Position numbers and translations under genes: made by a program. 64,000 bases of DNA from Breviolum minutum Mf 1.05b.01. Its lineage: Eukaryota > Sar > Dinophyceae > Suessiales > Symbiodiniaceae. The stretch is from positions 205,494 to 269,493 of the forward strand of contig DF239753.1 of NCBI GenBank assembly GCA_000507305.1, given 5' to 3'. Under the pieces are notes generated by a model that was not told the origin of the DNA, did not search any database, and was given only the letters and a program-made list of their open reading frames with translations. Position 1 is the first letter of the stretch; each line of letters begins with the position of its first letter. Below are positions 10,140 through 21,910 of this stretch, piece after piece.

Positions 10140-10580
10140 GGCGACCTGGAATGCGGCTGCGAAAATCGCATGCGCTTCCGCGAAATGACGAAAGACCTGT
10201 GGAAGAGTTCCCCAGTTGACAGGAGATCTTGTTGGGGCTACGAGGTGTTTGTTTCCTACCAAAAAGTCGTCGAAATCAATCCAAAGATTGCCAAAATACA
10301 TTTGGAAATTGCCTAAAAAACAAACAAAGAATGGGTTTTTGAGATGATCCAAGTGTATAGGAGTATCTATCATGGCAAAGTATAGCCTTTACACATCTTT
10401 CAACTTCCTTTGTATATGCTACCATCAGAATTGATGACTATATGTATCATCTTCAAATAATCGCAATCTTAGTTACCCAAGAGGGATCTCCCTTCACCGC
10501 TCCTCCGCGAAACCGCGCGGTTGGCGCAACTCATGTTTTTGCGCAAACCAACAAAAGAAAGCTCCCGCAGCCGAGAGAGA
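10140..10580. other. unannotated non-coding stretch
   Basis: Fairly GC-balanced sequence with short open frames on both strands and no clear splice signals. No repeat family terminus is recognised. Confidence 0.35.
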
Positions 10581-10587
10581 TGAAGGG

Positions 10588-10708
10588 TCATGGCTGGTCA
10601 ACCTACCCCCCCCACCAACATACCCCCCTTGAGGGAAACCAATGGTTAACAAACCCTTCCTAAAGCCTTAGTTCTGGGGGGTACATTGCCCAGTAGGTTG
10701 ACCAGCCA
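10588..10708. repeat. Family D element
   Basis: TCATGGCTGGTCAACCTACC at the left pairs with AGTAGGTTGACCAGCCA at the right. The middle GGGAAACCAATGGTTAACAA is the family centre, with one internal deletion relative to 8482. Confidence 0.88.
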
Positions 10709-11078
10709 CAAAAGCGGGGGGTTCATCAGCGTGGCTTCCTTTATTGTTGCCCCGATCCCTTTCCAACGGGTGGTTGAAACCACTAACTACCATGAGTTTT
10801 CAAAAACCCATGAAAGATAAAGGTTTTGGCCACTTAAAAAAGCCATGTAAGTTCTTTATCATAAAAAACCTCTCAAACATGTAGGTTTTGGGGGCAAAAA
10901 TGGTAGATCCACCTTCCCGGAATCCGCCGTTTTCCCCCAAAACCCCCACCCCAGGCATTTGAATGGTGAGACGTTGGAGGTTGCAAGCGATGGAGTGCTA
11001 AAACCTGGTGAGGCGCAAAGCTGGGGGTTTTTTCAACCACCGGGGGTTCGAACCAAAGGTGGGGGAAAAAAAATATAC

Positions 11079-11183
11079 GTGGTGGTTTCGAATATTTCAT
11101 ATTTTCATCCCTACCTGTCCCTGGGGAAATGATCCAATTTGACGAGCATATATTTCAAATGGGTTGAAACCACATTGCGCTAG
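11079..11183. repeat. Family A element
   Basis: Left CGTGGTGGTTTCGAATATTT, core GGGGAAATGATCCAATTTGA and right TTGAAACCAC. The last bases have diverged to CACATTGCGCTAG. Confidence 0.8.
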
Positions 11184-11356
11184 TGTTTGCTTCGTAGATT
11201 CAGGAAATCCAAATCCCTGGGTGGAACGGATTTTTTTTTCCGGATTTTTGTTTTAGGAAAAGGGGGAAAAACAGAAAGAAGTGGATATGAAGTAAGGATT
11301 TGATGGTGCAGTCTGTCTTATGGGATGTGTACTGGACTACAGTTCTGGAAGGTGTT

Positions 11357-11367
11357 CTTGTTGTTGT

Positions 11368-11421
<54 letters not shown>

Positions 11422-11460
11422 GGTTGTTGTCGTTGTTGTCATTGTCGTCGTTGCTGCTGT
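11357..11460 (+). repeat. TTG microsatellite, imperfect
   Basis: About 33 TTG units with scattered C substitutions (GTCGTTGTT). The unit length of three leaves several frames open, producing long Val, Cys or Thr runs that should not be read as protein. Confidence 0.95.
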
Positions 11461-11499
11461 AAAGACAGGGATCCTTGGTGCAACTTGCAACTTTGTCAT

Positions 11500-12540
11500 T
11501 GGCATTTGCCTCCTAAGCCGACTCGAGCTTTTGGTGGTGGAACTCCATCGAATCCAGTTCGATGGATTCGCTGGAGTTCCTCAGCTGATTTTTTTGAAAA
11601 CGGCTTGCCCTTGGAAAAGGTGTGCTCCGCTTCATCTTTAAGATCTAAAAATTCCAAGTCCAAAATCAGTAAAACCACTCAAGCAAATCCTACAAAAATC
11701 CATGTTTTTTCGGCAAAAAGTGCTTTGAAGTGAGTTGAGGAAAAAGATGCAAAAGACCACCAGGTGCTGGTGGTGCGCGGCTATGGCATGCCAAAGAAGC
11801 AGAACCCGCGTAGTTACGGTTGGGCTGACCCACTGGGGGCAATGGTGTCACAGGGTGGTGAGACATAGGAGCATTTAGAAATGGTTGAACATGAAATAAG
11901 GTAACATCTCCCAACACATGATTCTTGGAGAGTAGAGAAGCATAGAGAACCTCACCCCCAAAAAAGATGTTTTTGTTTTGTTTCGTTCCGACATTTACCT
12001 AGTTAACATTGTTTTCTACATAGATGGTTTGGGACATGGCATCCTTTCCAGAAATGCCCCTGTGTACAATGCATTCTGAGTAGCTCCTTTGTTGACTGTT
12101 GGCACTTCAATCTACCCAAAACACACCCAGTGAAATATCCAACTCGTTGTTTCACCATGGGGAATCAACTGCTTCAAGTGGTGAACCGGAGTTTGAAAAC
12201 GCTTCCTCCTCCCGGAAATCTTCATGCAAATCCAGGTTGGTGAACTAGTCGTCCATATACTTACTTTATATTTCACCCTGATTTTTCATCTATTAACGGT
12301 GATTTCCTGTCTATTTATCCAAAATGGTAAAATCTCGGATGATATATTTTTGCGAAAAATCAATCCCCCCCAAAAAACACACGACAAATCCTTCGAAACT
12401 CGAAAAGATGGGGCCCCAGGATGAAGTAAGTAATTGGAGGTAACGTCCATTTCTAAGTCATGGAGTTTTTCGGCCGTTTGGAAGGGATGTTTAACAACCC
12501 CATTGTCTTGGGGACGTTCCAACAATCACCATACTTGCAA
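11500..12540. other. unannotated non-coding stretch
   Basis: About 1 kb without a recognised element. Several short open frames occur on both strands. None has a convincing acceptor and donor. Confidence 0.35.
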
Positions 12541-12564
12541 ACTACTTAGGCCATCCTCCAAGTA

Positions 12565-12710
12565 GATGAAATCCCCCAACTTGGGGGTAAAACCAACCAA
12601 CCAGTTGAGGGAGGTTGGTAGTTGAAATCCCATTTTTTTTTTAAGAAACGGGTTTTATCACCATCCAAACCGTGGTTGGGAAATGGGATTTCTGAAGCAT
12701 CACCAGTTGT
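12565..12710. repeat. Family B variant (diverged)
   Basis: The phrases GGTTGGTAGTTGAAATCCCA, CGTGGTTGGGAAATGGGATT and TCTGAAGCATCACCAGT correspond to the right half of family B. The left terminus is not clear. Similar variants lie at 22045 and 60226. Confidence 0.5.
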
Positions 12711-13019
12711 AAACCGGAAAGGTGACCTCTTTGTTCGCATTGATGTGGAGTTTCCTGAGGTCCCGGGAGGGTCGGGTCCGGCACAAATTTTGAGGATGGA
12801 AGGTGGTGGAAACACGGTTCCAAAGTGCGGCCCCCCCAAAAAACCGTGTCATCAGTAGGGGCTCATAGGTGCTGGAAAATTAACATGGAACACAACAATG
12901 GAGGTTTGGACAATGATTTTCCTTGGCTGGACCAAGGGTTGAAGGGTCGAAGTTTTTTTTTCCCCATCAAAAATTCAATGAGACTTTACCAACGGACCCC
13001 TAAGTAAGTTACTATAGCT

Positions 13020-14100
13020 TGAATTTTTTTCCGAAGGTTTAGAGCCGGATTCGGATGCTTTTTTTTTGGCTTGTCTTAAGATTCAGCACAGGCAGGCAGC
13101 GGAAGCCTTTTTTGGGGCCATTTTGACGAGAGGTTGGTGGTGTTTTTTTTTGGTGTTTGCCAAGCATATAATCATTTCTCTTGGATAAGTTAAAGCTATA
13201 GATTAGCTAGTAGATTAGCTATAGGTTCACAGGACTTATCTTGAACAGTGGCATGGTTTGCCATTAATTCAGCTTGGCGGGCGAGCCTAGAAGTGTGAGC
13301 GCCCTTAGTTCAGGTTGGTAGAAGATGATTATTTCACCCAGTTTTTTTTGGTAGTATTTCAGCAATTTGATTCATTACCAGTATCAGATGGCTTGCATTT
13401 TTCCCAGAAAATCTGTGGACATCCGACCCGTGATTTTGACAGATGACGGGTCAACCCCATTCCAGGTACCCCCTCCCAGAAAAAAAGGGTTCAAGACGGC
13501 CTTATTAAGGGAAACGAATGATTTTCATAAACCATTAACAAGGATTTTCAGGAAACAGGTGGCAACTTATGACTCGAGTTTCGTAAAAAATTGGAACCGC
13601 CGAACCGCCGAGTCTTCGGGGCCGATCCAGGAATTGCCTGCAGGCACACAGAGAGATACGCTCAGGCACAGCGAGAGATTTTGCAATTTTTTGAGGCTTT
13701 ATTTTTTGCCCTAAATAACCTTTCAACTGATTTGACTTTCAATATCTACGCCCTTGAAATTTACTATAAATTTGATAAAGATACCCAAAATTGCAATTTT
13801 TGATATGAAATTGCATTTTGCACAACATCAATTCGTGGTATCCATGTTAAATTTCCAGGGTGTAAACCGCTGGCGCACCAAATCTTTAAAAACGGACCAC
13901 ATGAAATACATCGAATTACACCTTCAAAAACAAAAAACCACTGACGACTGGAACCCCAAACGCAATGAAGCTTTTTTTGTTCGTTTTGTTTGGAAACAAC
14001 AACACGAATTGGGCCAAAAAAAACATTATTCAAGTGATTTGGAAGGCTTTTTTGGAACCATGAATGCCTGAATTGGCTAAGATAACTCCCAACAAACAAA
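13020..14100. other. unannotated non-coding stretch
   Basis: Contains T runs, a short direct repeat AGATTAGCTATAG near 13200 and a partial family D/F phrase CCTTATTAAGGGAAACGAATG at about 13500. No gene is supported. Confidence 0.35.
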
Positions 14101-14314
14101 AAGGGTTCATTGTTTCAAAAGCCTTGGCGATGACATAAACCTTCAACATACTCAGAATGAGCAAACGGATTCATTGAAAAAAGCAACATTTCTTTGATTT
14201 CAAGTAGTGTGGATAGATGCGGCAGGAAAAACACGCGTGAAAAAGGGGGTACTAAGTCCAATTTTTTTCAGGGAATTGAAGTCGAGGTCGATTTCCTGCC
14301 AAACCTTTTCGAAA

Positions 14315-14416
14315 AGGTGGTGGCAACTTTTTTCATCCGAAAATTGGGGAAATTCGTGTTCCAATTATGACGGTGCGCATATTTTTCAAATGGGTTGGTG
14401 AAAAACCACCAACTAG
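14315..14416. repeat. Family A element
   Basis: Left AGGTGGTGGCAAC, core CATATTTTTCAAATGGGTTG and right AAACCACCAACTAG. The CACCC segment of the family is lost. Confidence 0.8.
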
Positions 14417-14500
14417 CTTTTTTGTAGCTAACATTTTTCTGAGACGAACATATATTGGAGCAGGTTCTCAGATTTTGTTTTTTGAACTTGGATATATAAA

Positions 14501-14622
14501 TGAGCCATGAAAAAAGGGCGCCTGCTTGTTTAGGGTATATGGGTATATGGGGGGATACTACCCATTTATATAGGGGATCCCTATTAAACAACCAGGATTC
14601 AATGAAATGTCACACGGGTTTT
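14501..14622. repeat. Family E element, 3' truncated
   Basis: Begins TGAGCCATGAAAAAAGGGCG and keeps the inner arms CCTGCTTGTTTAGGG and TTAAACAACCAGG. The distal GTTTCGTGGCTCA end is missing. Confidence 0.8.
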
Positions 14623-15299
14623 GATCACTACCCAGTTTCAAAATGTTGGTTTAGTAAGGGGATCCCCCTCAAAAAGCCCTAATTTAGGTTATACTATATA
14701 ATTTATCTAATTTGCCCAGATATATATGGTGATGTTCGAGGCTCTAAGTATATACAGAAACTAACGTATTAAAACAAAATGACGCCAGCCCTTTCGATCC
14801 CCAACAACATCGCCACAACAAGGCCCTTGATCGATCCCCAGGCAGGTTTCCGTGGGAGACAGGATGAAACATCCAGCAGTTGAAAAGAGGGTTTTTTTTT
14901 GTCAACATTTTTGAAGGTTTTCCAAACAAACACTGGTTTTCAAACGGATGAGATGTTTTTTTCCAATGTTCCCAATTTTTGAACATCATGTTGAACATGT
15001 ATGTTTCCCATTTTTTAAAAACTGTTTTTTATTTTGAGAGGATTCTTGTGTCCGTTGAACCAGCCTTCCCAGGTTTTTTGTTTTTTGGTTTTCCGACTTC
15101 TTCCACGTCATCTCACGTGGTGATTCCAAGAGGTAATGTCCATCTGCATGTTTTTTGGCTTAAAGAAATGGTTGGCATTACACTCCCATGAGTATGACGG
15201 AAGTGGGAATTCGTGGACCCACCATTTTGGGCACACTCATCTTACACAACCTTCTGTTGTTCACTTCACCATGATTGTGGGAACAAAGGTAGAGCTATA

Positions 15300-15391
15300 A
15301 GTGGTGGTTTCATGTTTTTTTTCAAATGTTCACCCGCATCCAATTTGACAGTGACTCATATTTTTCAGATGGGTTGAAAAGAATCAACTAC
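15300..15391. repeat. Family A element
   Basis: Left GTGGTGGTTTCATG, core GACTCATATTTTTCAGATGG and right GGGTTGAAAAGAATCAACTA. The right terminus is diverged. Confidence 0.72.
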
Positions 15392-15455
15392 AAGGTGCAC
15401 AAAATAAGTAGTGTTTATTTTTTCACCCCATGAAAACCCATTTAAAAAAGCCCAT

Positions 15456-15561
15456 TACCCTCCAGTAAACTAACATAGCAATGGAAAATGCCAACTTTCA
15501 ATAGGGAAATACATCTTCAAATGGTGGATTTTCCATTGCTATGTTAGTTTACTGGAGGGTA
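15456..15561. repeat. Family C element, near-perfect hairpin
   Basis: TACCCTCCAGTAAACTAACA pairs with TGTTAGTTTACTGGAGGGTA without mismatch, and TAGCAATGGAAAATGCC pairs with GGATTTTCCATTGCTA. This is probably among the youngest C copies here. Confidence 0.93.
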
Positions 15562-15601
15562 ATAGGAGTTATTTCACCCCAATTTGTAACTGGTGTTACA
15601 G

Positions 15602-15696
15602 GGTTCCAAATTTGCATACGTAGCTTGCCATTGGGCTCGAGCCCCTCAGTTGAAGCTGTTCAAAATACCAAGCTGCCAAAAACCACAACTTGGAAG
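15602..15696 (+). CDS. candidate exon, unknown protein
   Basis: Seen: TTGTAACTGGTGTTACAG precedes it and GTGTGTCC follows it. One frame is open through the 95 bases and includes RSLPLGSSPSVEAVQNTKLP. It sits 40 bases after a family C element, so the preceding intron would contain that element. No family is recognised. Confidence 0.2.
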
Positions 15697-15699
15697 GTG

Positions 15700-16380
15700 T
15701 GTCCTTCAAACATAAGGGCTATACTGGAAAAAATCCTCCAAAATCTTGGCAAACAAAAAACCTTTTCAAAACAACATCCGGATAAAATGCAGATAACATG
15801 CGGCTAGAAGATAGAAGGGTATACTCTTGGAAAAAAGAGAGTCTTTTTCCTAAGTTTGGGTTTGTTTGTGAGTTCAACACGCTCAAGTCGTCAAAAACCA
15901 TTTCTGTAAATTAGATCTTTCTTTTTCGAGACAAGTAACACATTCATTAAGAAAATCCGCAAAAAGAAACGCCAGTCAGACCCGAGAACTCATGTTTTAG
16001 ATCACGGGGGGAAGTGTCCCCCAGTTTTACCAAGAGTTTTTTACCGTATTCCGACATCTTGTCTTGACACGTCCGTTGATCCGATGTATTGCGTCACATC
16101 ATTGAAGATGACGTGGCTTTTGCTGCTTTTTGCGACTTGACGGAGGGGCGTCACCCTCGAAACCTGCCCAAGTGGACCAGTTTTTAACTTCAAAGATCTT
16201 AAAAGGTAAGGGCCATGTTTTTTCTCCACTTGTAAGTGAAGCTAAAATCTTAGTTTAAGTTTAATGAAGCATCTTCCAGGTGAGAACCCATCTAACTTAA
16301 TGAAGACATGATCCCAAGTATGAGCTTTTTTTCCACACTTTTGGAAGGAATATAGTCACCTTACCTACGATACTTTCAAT
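15700..16380. other. unannotated non-coding stretch
   Basis: No element terminus or bounded frame is recognised in about 680 bases. Confidence 0.35.
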
Positions 16381-16597
16381 TTCCAATGAGGGGACACACA
16401 ACGCGTCAAAAAGCAGATGGAACATGGATGTCATCGTTCAACCAGGGGTTCAAGGGGTGTTCCTGGGCTTCAAGGGGGTTTCAACAGAGTCCATTGGTTG
16501 GTGAAAACTTCCCCTTTGGGAGTTTCATTCCGAAAACCGCTACGGCGCAAAGGGCTAGGGAAAAAAATATCAAGATTTTCGGCACCACAGATTTGAG

Positions 16598-16975
16598 ATG
16601 TCATCCTTTTTTTTGTTCCTTCTTTTGACTGGGGTGTATCATGTTGAGCGAGATCAATGCCTGCATATACGGGTTAGTGAACTTTACGTGTTTTCCAATA
16701 CTTTGACTGTCAGGGTAGATTATGATTTCAATCTTTTAAGGGATTTTTGTCAGAATTTGAATGCACACCTGAAGTCCGAAAGCTGCCGTGATCATGAATT
16801 CCTAGTAACTTATATTCTATGCACCATACATTTGGTCCAATTATACCCCAAATGGTGGTTTAGTAAGGGAAATCCTCTTATTTCAGGGAAATCTAGATTG
16901 GTGAAATATTATGATCATAATTTGGCCAGATACATGCATTTAATCTTTAAACCCATATTCCAATTTGCTGGTCCA
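16598..16975 (+). CDS. open frame of about 125 codons, doubtful
   Basis: A frame includes VERDQCLHIRVSELYVFSN and VDYDFNLLRDFCQNLNAHL and runs into the family I element at 16977. The composition is protein-like, but no clean acceptor was found and the length is within chance. No family is recognised. Confidence 0.15.
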
Positions 16976-16976
16976 A

Positions 16977-17083
16977 TATGGGTGTTTCCTTAAATGGTGG
17001 TACCCCCAAAACACCCCAAAATGATCATTTTAAGTAGGAAAACCCATGGTTGTTGGGTACCACCATTTTAGGAAACCCCCATA
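16977..17083. repeat. Family I element
   Basis: Left TATGGGTGTTTCCTTAAATG pairs with TTTTAGGAAACCCCCATATA. The interior is GGTGGTACCCCCAAAACACC, with GGGTACCACC on the other arm. Confidence 0.88.
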
Positions 17084-17103
17084 TAGTGGCTTTTTCTTGC
17101 CAG

Positions 17104-17202
17104 CACAAAACAATGAACAGACAAACCAAGGCTTGTCATCTCAGCCTTGTGCAGAGCAATTGGTTGAACATTGTGGAGAAGGCACGTCGACGTGTCGGTC
17201 AC
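17104..17202 (+). CDS. candidate exon, cysteine-bearing peptide
   Basis: Seen: GGCTTTTTCTTGCCAG, a strong pyrimidine tract and acceptor, directly precedes it. GTGAGT, a consensus donor, directly follows it. One frame is open across all 99 bases and includes LSSQPCAEQLVEHCGEGTS with three cysteines. A second frame is also open, so the reading phase is uncertain. This is the best splice-bounded segment in the window. No family is recognised. Confidence 0.27.
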
Positions 17203-17256
17203 GTGAGTCGCATTTTTGATCGAATGTGGTAATGATTCTCATTGGCAAATCTGTGG

Positions 17257-17370
17257 TACTGTTGATGGAAGAAATCCCAAACAACCACCTGGTATATTAA
17301 TAACACCTTGTAAATAATGGGATAAACTACTAACCTCAACTGGTTAGCCAGATTTCAGCCATCCACAGTA
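17257..17370. repeat. Family B element
   Basis: TACTGTTGATGGAAGAAATC at the left and CAGCCATCCACAGTA at the right. The centre AATAATGGGATAAACTACTA is the family consensus. It lies 54 bases after the candidate donor at 17203. Confidence 0.9.
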
Positions 17371-17776
17371 TTTCCGTTAGGCACTGCAAATTTGGTGGGT
17401 GTTTTAATGTATACAACTTAGTCCCGGGGACCTAAGTTTTGCCTCTCCGATGGTGAACCCGCATCCAAAATCAGGAGAGAGCGTTGGATGGTCAGGGTAG
17501 GGCCAGCTTAGCTGAAATCTTGAAGTTCTACATAGCCGCAGTCACCAAAGAAAAAAATATTGCCTCATCAAGATCATTCCGGCCGTGAGATTTGGGGAAT
17601 TTGTTTTTCGGCGAGGGGTTGAAGATGAGAAATATGAGTCCCAAGAAGCTTGTTTTTTTTTGGGGGGGTCAGTTTTGGTGAGTTTTGAAACAAAAAGACG
17701 CCTTCACAACACATCACCCCACAATGGCTTGCGATATAACCCCATATTTCTCAAAATTGCGCTTCCACCTACGTTA

Positions 17777-17885
17777 CTAGGTGGTGGCAACTCAAATATT
17801 TTTTATGTTCATCCCGATCCCTGGGGTTTCATGATCCAATTTGACGAGCATAGTTTTCAAGGGGGTTGGTTCAACCACCAACTAG
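17777..17885. repeat. Family A element
   Basis: A nearly full-length copy: CTAGGTGGTGGCAACTCAAA at the left and GGTTCAACCACCAACTAG at the right. The core reads TTCATGATCCAATTTGACGA. Confidence 0.92.
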
Positions 17886-18258
17886 ACCTAGGATGGCTTC
17901 ACTTTTTAATTTCTTGCCCTTTGAATCTTCCACATCTTTTCTGCTGAACAAGTGGAGGTGTTTTTTACCTTCAGCCCCAAGGACCTTCATTCCGACTTCA
18001 TCATCAGTATGGTCCTATAGTCGTCCCATTCGGGGTTGCTGAACACGAAAGAATTTATCCAAAGATATTTACTGTAAGTCATCATTGTCATCATTGTGTG
18101 CTTGTGTGTCTGTTCTAAAATAAACATCTCTTGCTTTTTTCCCGGTAACCTTCAACTTTTCAAGGCATTCAGTGACAAAGTACACCCCAATATTATTGGC
18201 GATGCTGTGACATGTTGGTGTGTTGGTGTCCCGGCTGTTTCCCAAAGAAAACTTCCCA

Positions 18259-18355
18259 TGAGCTAGTGGTACATTGGTGGTTTGGTGTCCCAGTGGTTTG
18301 GATTCAACCATTCTAGGCACCTCGGGGGAAATGATCCAATTTTGACTCGTTTTCT
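18259..18355. repeat. Family A fragment
   Basis: Only the middle GGGGAAATGATCCAATTTTG and loose flanking GTGGTTTGG phrases remain. The termini are degraded. Confidence 0.4.
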
Positions 18356-18607
18356 CTTTTTTTTTAAAACATGATCCACTCAGATTGATTCAAAGTATCA
18401 AACAATCATGAGAATCTACGGGTATTTGCCCCTTCGGAAAATAGCCGGCCTTCGGCCAAGAGGGTTACGTTGATCAGATCATTTGGTCGTTGATCCCATC
18501 TTGGAAGGCAAAAACGCAAGAAGAACGGCTCTCAGCACAAGCGCAGCCCCTCGGTCTCCGTCAATTTTTTACAGGATCACATATGAAGCTTTTTTTTGGG
18601 TGATGGA

Positions 18608-18740
18608 TGATGACATACATGCATATAATATATCATATGTATGGGGTTTAGAATATACATAATTATACAACGTATATATATATATGTATACATTGAAAAT
18701 TACCATATATTATATATGATACATATATGTATTATATAGT
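18608..18740. repeat. AT-rich low-complexity tract
   Basis: ATATATCATATG and TATATATATATG phrases recur over about 130 bases. No coding or element signal is present. Confidence 0.8.
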
Positions 18741-19236
18741 TTGTGAAGTCTTTGAGAGTGGAAAAAAATCATCTTTGGCCATAGTGTCTGGAGGGGTGTT
18801 TTGACTCGATGTCTTTTGTTGAATTGTTTTTCCAAATCGTTTCGGATCGTTTTCTTGGAGAATCATCTTGGAAATACCAGTTGTCCGAGAATGAAAATCG
18901 TAAGAACCTTGCTTCAAGTTTGGTGCGGTAAGTTCATGTTTCCTTTCACTTACTGTAACACAAAAAAGGTGCATCCCCAGAAGGTCGGGCCTATACCAGT
19001 TATGACTGGGTTTTTTCACTCCTATAAGTAGGGTTAGAACTTATAACCCCAGTCACCCTTGTAAAAAGGACATTTATAGAGGTTATTTCTAAGCAGTAAG
19101 GGCCCATCTTGCAACAAACACAAGAGTCTGGGCAGGGAAAAAAAACCCGGCAACCAAAGATGTGCTTTTTCTTTTTCGGAAACATCTTCGAGATGTTCCA
19201 TGTTGGTGAGTTTGTTTCTTTATTTTTTACCAGAGA

Positions 19237-19353
19237 TACTGTTGATGGTTCAGAATCCGGCGGTCACTAGTTGAGGTTGGTAGTTTACCCCATTCTTTTC
19301 AGGATTTTTTTACACCCCAGGTGGTTGTTTGGAATTTCTTCCATCAATCGCAG
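19237..19353. repeat. Family B element, opposite orientation
   Basis: Left TACTGTTGATGGTTCAGAAT, right GGAATTTCTTCCATCAATCG. The interior GTTGAGGTTGGTAGTTTACC is the complement of the 17257 copy, showing reversed orientation. Confidence 0.85.
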
Positions 19354-19532
19354 TCTTAACGTGATTTATGTAAGACGCATGAAAGATAAACTCCATGTTA
19401 TCCTGCGTTCATTGAGTTTGGATTGCAAAAAAAAAGGTATGTTTCAACAGCATCAAATCGCGGTGATGTCTGATTTCGAATTTTCACAAAAAACGGACTC
19501 AACGCTACTTGCTCAGTCTTAATAAACCATCG

Positions 19533-19631
19533 TCTACCTGGTGGTTTCAAAAATTGTTTATTTTCACCCCTACTTGGGGAAATGATCCAATTCGACTAAT
19601 ATTTTTCAGGTGGCTTGAAAACACCAACCAG
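19533..19631. repeat. Family A element
   Basis: Left CTACCTGGTGGTTTCAAAAA, core CACCCCTACTTGGGGAAATG, right CTTGAAAACACCAACCAG. Sequence right of it is open in more than one frame, one of which is cysteine-bearing (QPSCGSCADVQ), but the phase is undecidable by eye. Confidence 0.85.
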
Positions 19632-19862
19632 CATAAGTTTCTCCCAATACCAAATCGGTTTTTTCGGTGAGGCTGTGTGCCTCTGGCGGTCAACCCTCCT
19701 GTGGCAGCTGTGCAGACGTCCAAAATGCCTTGATAGCTACACGGAAGGCCGCAACGTCTGGGTACACAAAAGACGGAGAATGTGAATAATGCCCTTCAAG
19801 TCGACTTAAGCAGTGTTAAAGTGGGAACTGTTCAATGGGAAATCCATCTACCACTGGTGAAT

Positions 19863-19966
19863 CTAGGTGGCAACTCAAATATTTTTTATTTTCACCCTGA
19901 AATTTGGGGAGATGATCCAATTTGACGAGCATATTTTTCAACTGGGTTGGTTCAACCACCAACTAA
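19863..19966. repeat. Family A element
   Basis: CTAGGTGGCAACTCAAATAT at the left and GGTTCAACCACCAACTAA at the right. The terminal TAG is interrupted to TAATAG. Confidence 0.88.
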
Positions 19967-20264
19967 TAGTACGTGTTTGTCAGGGCAAAAGGATATTTTC
20001 ACCATCATCGGCATGATTAGAATCATAATCATTATAATGAATATGATAATCATCATCATTGTTTTATTAATCCAGATCATTCCCAAAAATTCTATGTTTA
20101 TCGAAGATAAACACGAAGCTCCAAGATGATATTGCAGGAACACAAATAAGAGTCGATGAAATTGCATGACAGTACTTCATAACATATCGTTCTATCTGCA
20201 ATAAAACGCGTGCCATTTTGCTTGAATGGGACAGCTCCATCAACAAAAGCACATCTACACCGTC

Positions 20265-20375
20265 TACACCCCTGAAAACGAACATGTCCCCTAAAATGGG
20301 GCCATTTCCAAAAAAGGCAAGGCTTGTCTTCCAACCGCTATTTTTCAGGGGACATTAGTTAGTTTTCCATTTGGT
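20265..20375. repeat. Family C element (ATGTCCCCT subfamily)
   Basis: TACACCCCTGAAAACGAACA and TTAGTTAGTTTTCCATTTGG. The inner arms ATGTCCCCTAAAATGGGG and TTTTTCAGGGGACAT pair. Confidence 0.82.
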
Positions 20376-20379
20376 ATTC

Positions 20380-20665
20380 CCTTTAGAAGTATTGTAAAAA
20401 ATCCGGGTTCCCAATCCCAAGTTGGCACTGTTTTGCATTCATTTGGCCTAAATTTGGTTCATTTTTATGATATGTGTTTATCCTGTAATTTTATGTAGAG
20501 GTACACGCCTGCATCTTCTAGATATATTAGTAACAATTCTGCCTTTTGGTAGGTGTTTTGGTGAAAAGGCACAAACTTTACACACTTGGAAGATTCAGGT
20601 ATGCATATCTAGATTTATACTTGGATGTGATGGGTTGGATGAACATATAGATAGTCAATGTACTT
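20380..20665. other. unannotated stretch with weak splice-like signals
   Basis: TAATTTTATGTAG followed by a short open segment and GTAGGTG at about 20550 mimic a small exon of about 50 bases. This is too short to support. Confidence 0.2.
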
Positions 20666-20668
20666 GGT

Positions 20669-20757
20669 GGATCATCCCATGACTAGTAAGTGGTTAATAA
20701 CCATGGCTGGTATTGTTCCCCTACCTGGGGCAACGTTCCCCTTCCAAATGGCCTTTC
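20669..20757 (+). repeat. Family K repeat
   Basis: GGATCATCCCATGACTAGTA, GTGGTTAATAACCATGG and CCTTCCAAATGGCC match the copy at 6401. Confidence 0.55.
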
Positions 20758-21065
20758 CATGGCCTAGAAAGGTGGGTGATCCTAGCTACATACTAAGTGG
20801 TGTGATGATCCAAGTGCCAAGCCTGAAACTATTTCGGACACACGAACCAGTGATGAACGTCGATCTATTTCTGTTTTACATGCCTCATTTTCTGCTTTCA
20901 CCATGATTGTGGGAGGAAAAGTAGCAGGTAACCCAAATGAAATTCACAATTGAAGTCTTTTTTTTGACACCAAACTAACAAAAGTATGATATCACCTATT
21001 TTTGAAACCGCCGCTGCTTTTTCTTCCGTCAATTTTTTTCTCGTTTTTTCAGTTTTTTCTTTTTG

Positions 21066-21110
21066 TTACCCTCCCGTAAACTAACATGTAATATAACCAT
21101 ACAACATCCA
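21066..21110. repeat. Family C element, 5' end only
   Basis: TTACCCTCCCGTAAACTAAC is a family C left terminus. No right terminus follows. Confidence 0.4.
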
Positions 21111-21836
21111 CATTTTTCCTGGTAAACACCATCCATAATTCTGGATTTTCGAGCCAGCTATTTAGTGAACACCGGAATTTTTTCGTGTCAACGAATCCCA
21201 TCAAAGGGGCCGCCATGCGCCATCATTGCAAAAATTCCCTCCGTTTTTTTGGAGGTGAAAGAATTGGAGACAAAAAGTGTGGAGGGCAGTAGCGAATGGG
21301 TCGAGCTTCTGAATGCCTTAGAGGTTGCCGGTGGGGGAATCACCAGGATGCGTCGAGCCGAATCAATGGATGGAAATCACATGAATCCATTCCACCTTCC
21401 TAGTTATTTCATTTAGATAAACTAATTAATATAGCAGGAGTCATCAAATACCACCTATTTGGGGAATCAAAGTTGATGCAAAATGTATGGTGATTTTGGG
21501 GGGGGATTTCCCGAAATTAACAGCGTATCGTTTGGGTTGGTATAATATAATGACTTTTTCTTGGGGGGGAGTCACCAGGAGGTGAACAGCGAAGCGAAGC
21601 TGGAAAAACCTCCAATGGTTTTGAGTTAGGGCATGATTCAGGGAGAATTTGGTGTAATTTTGTTGAGATCATACATAGATATAATTCAAATGCAAGGTTT
21701 TCGAGGCAAATACATCAAGAGGGGTTGTCAGTGTTGAATGATTCTTCTTCGAAAAACCGAAATCTGTAAAGCAAGAGTTTTTTTCCTCGTTTTTTCTGAG
21801 TTGGGGTGTTGGTGGTTTTTGTTAGATTCAATCACC

Positions 21837-21839
<3 letters not shown>

Positions 21840-21905
<66 letters not shown>
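21840..21905 (+). repeat. TAG microsatellite
   Basis: About 22 uninterrupted TAG units end just before the family D element at 21911. No variant unit is present, suggesting recent slippage. Confidence 0.97.
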
Positions 21906-21910
21906 AAATT

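Noticed and set aside
11044-11053. B-box-like GGTTCGAACC
   Set aside because: It is a short palindrome with no T-arm stem or A box at the right distance.
11200-11733. Frames with Val, Cys or Thr runs
   Set aside because: They come from the TTG microsatellite in three frames and both strands.
17777-17885. Declaring family A a proven introner
   Set aside because: The GT and AG termini fit, but the retained CTAG and the four-base duplication would add eight bases to the mRNA. No RNA data are available.
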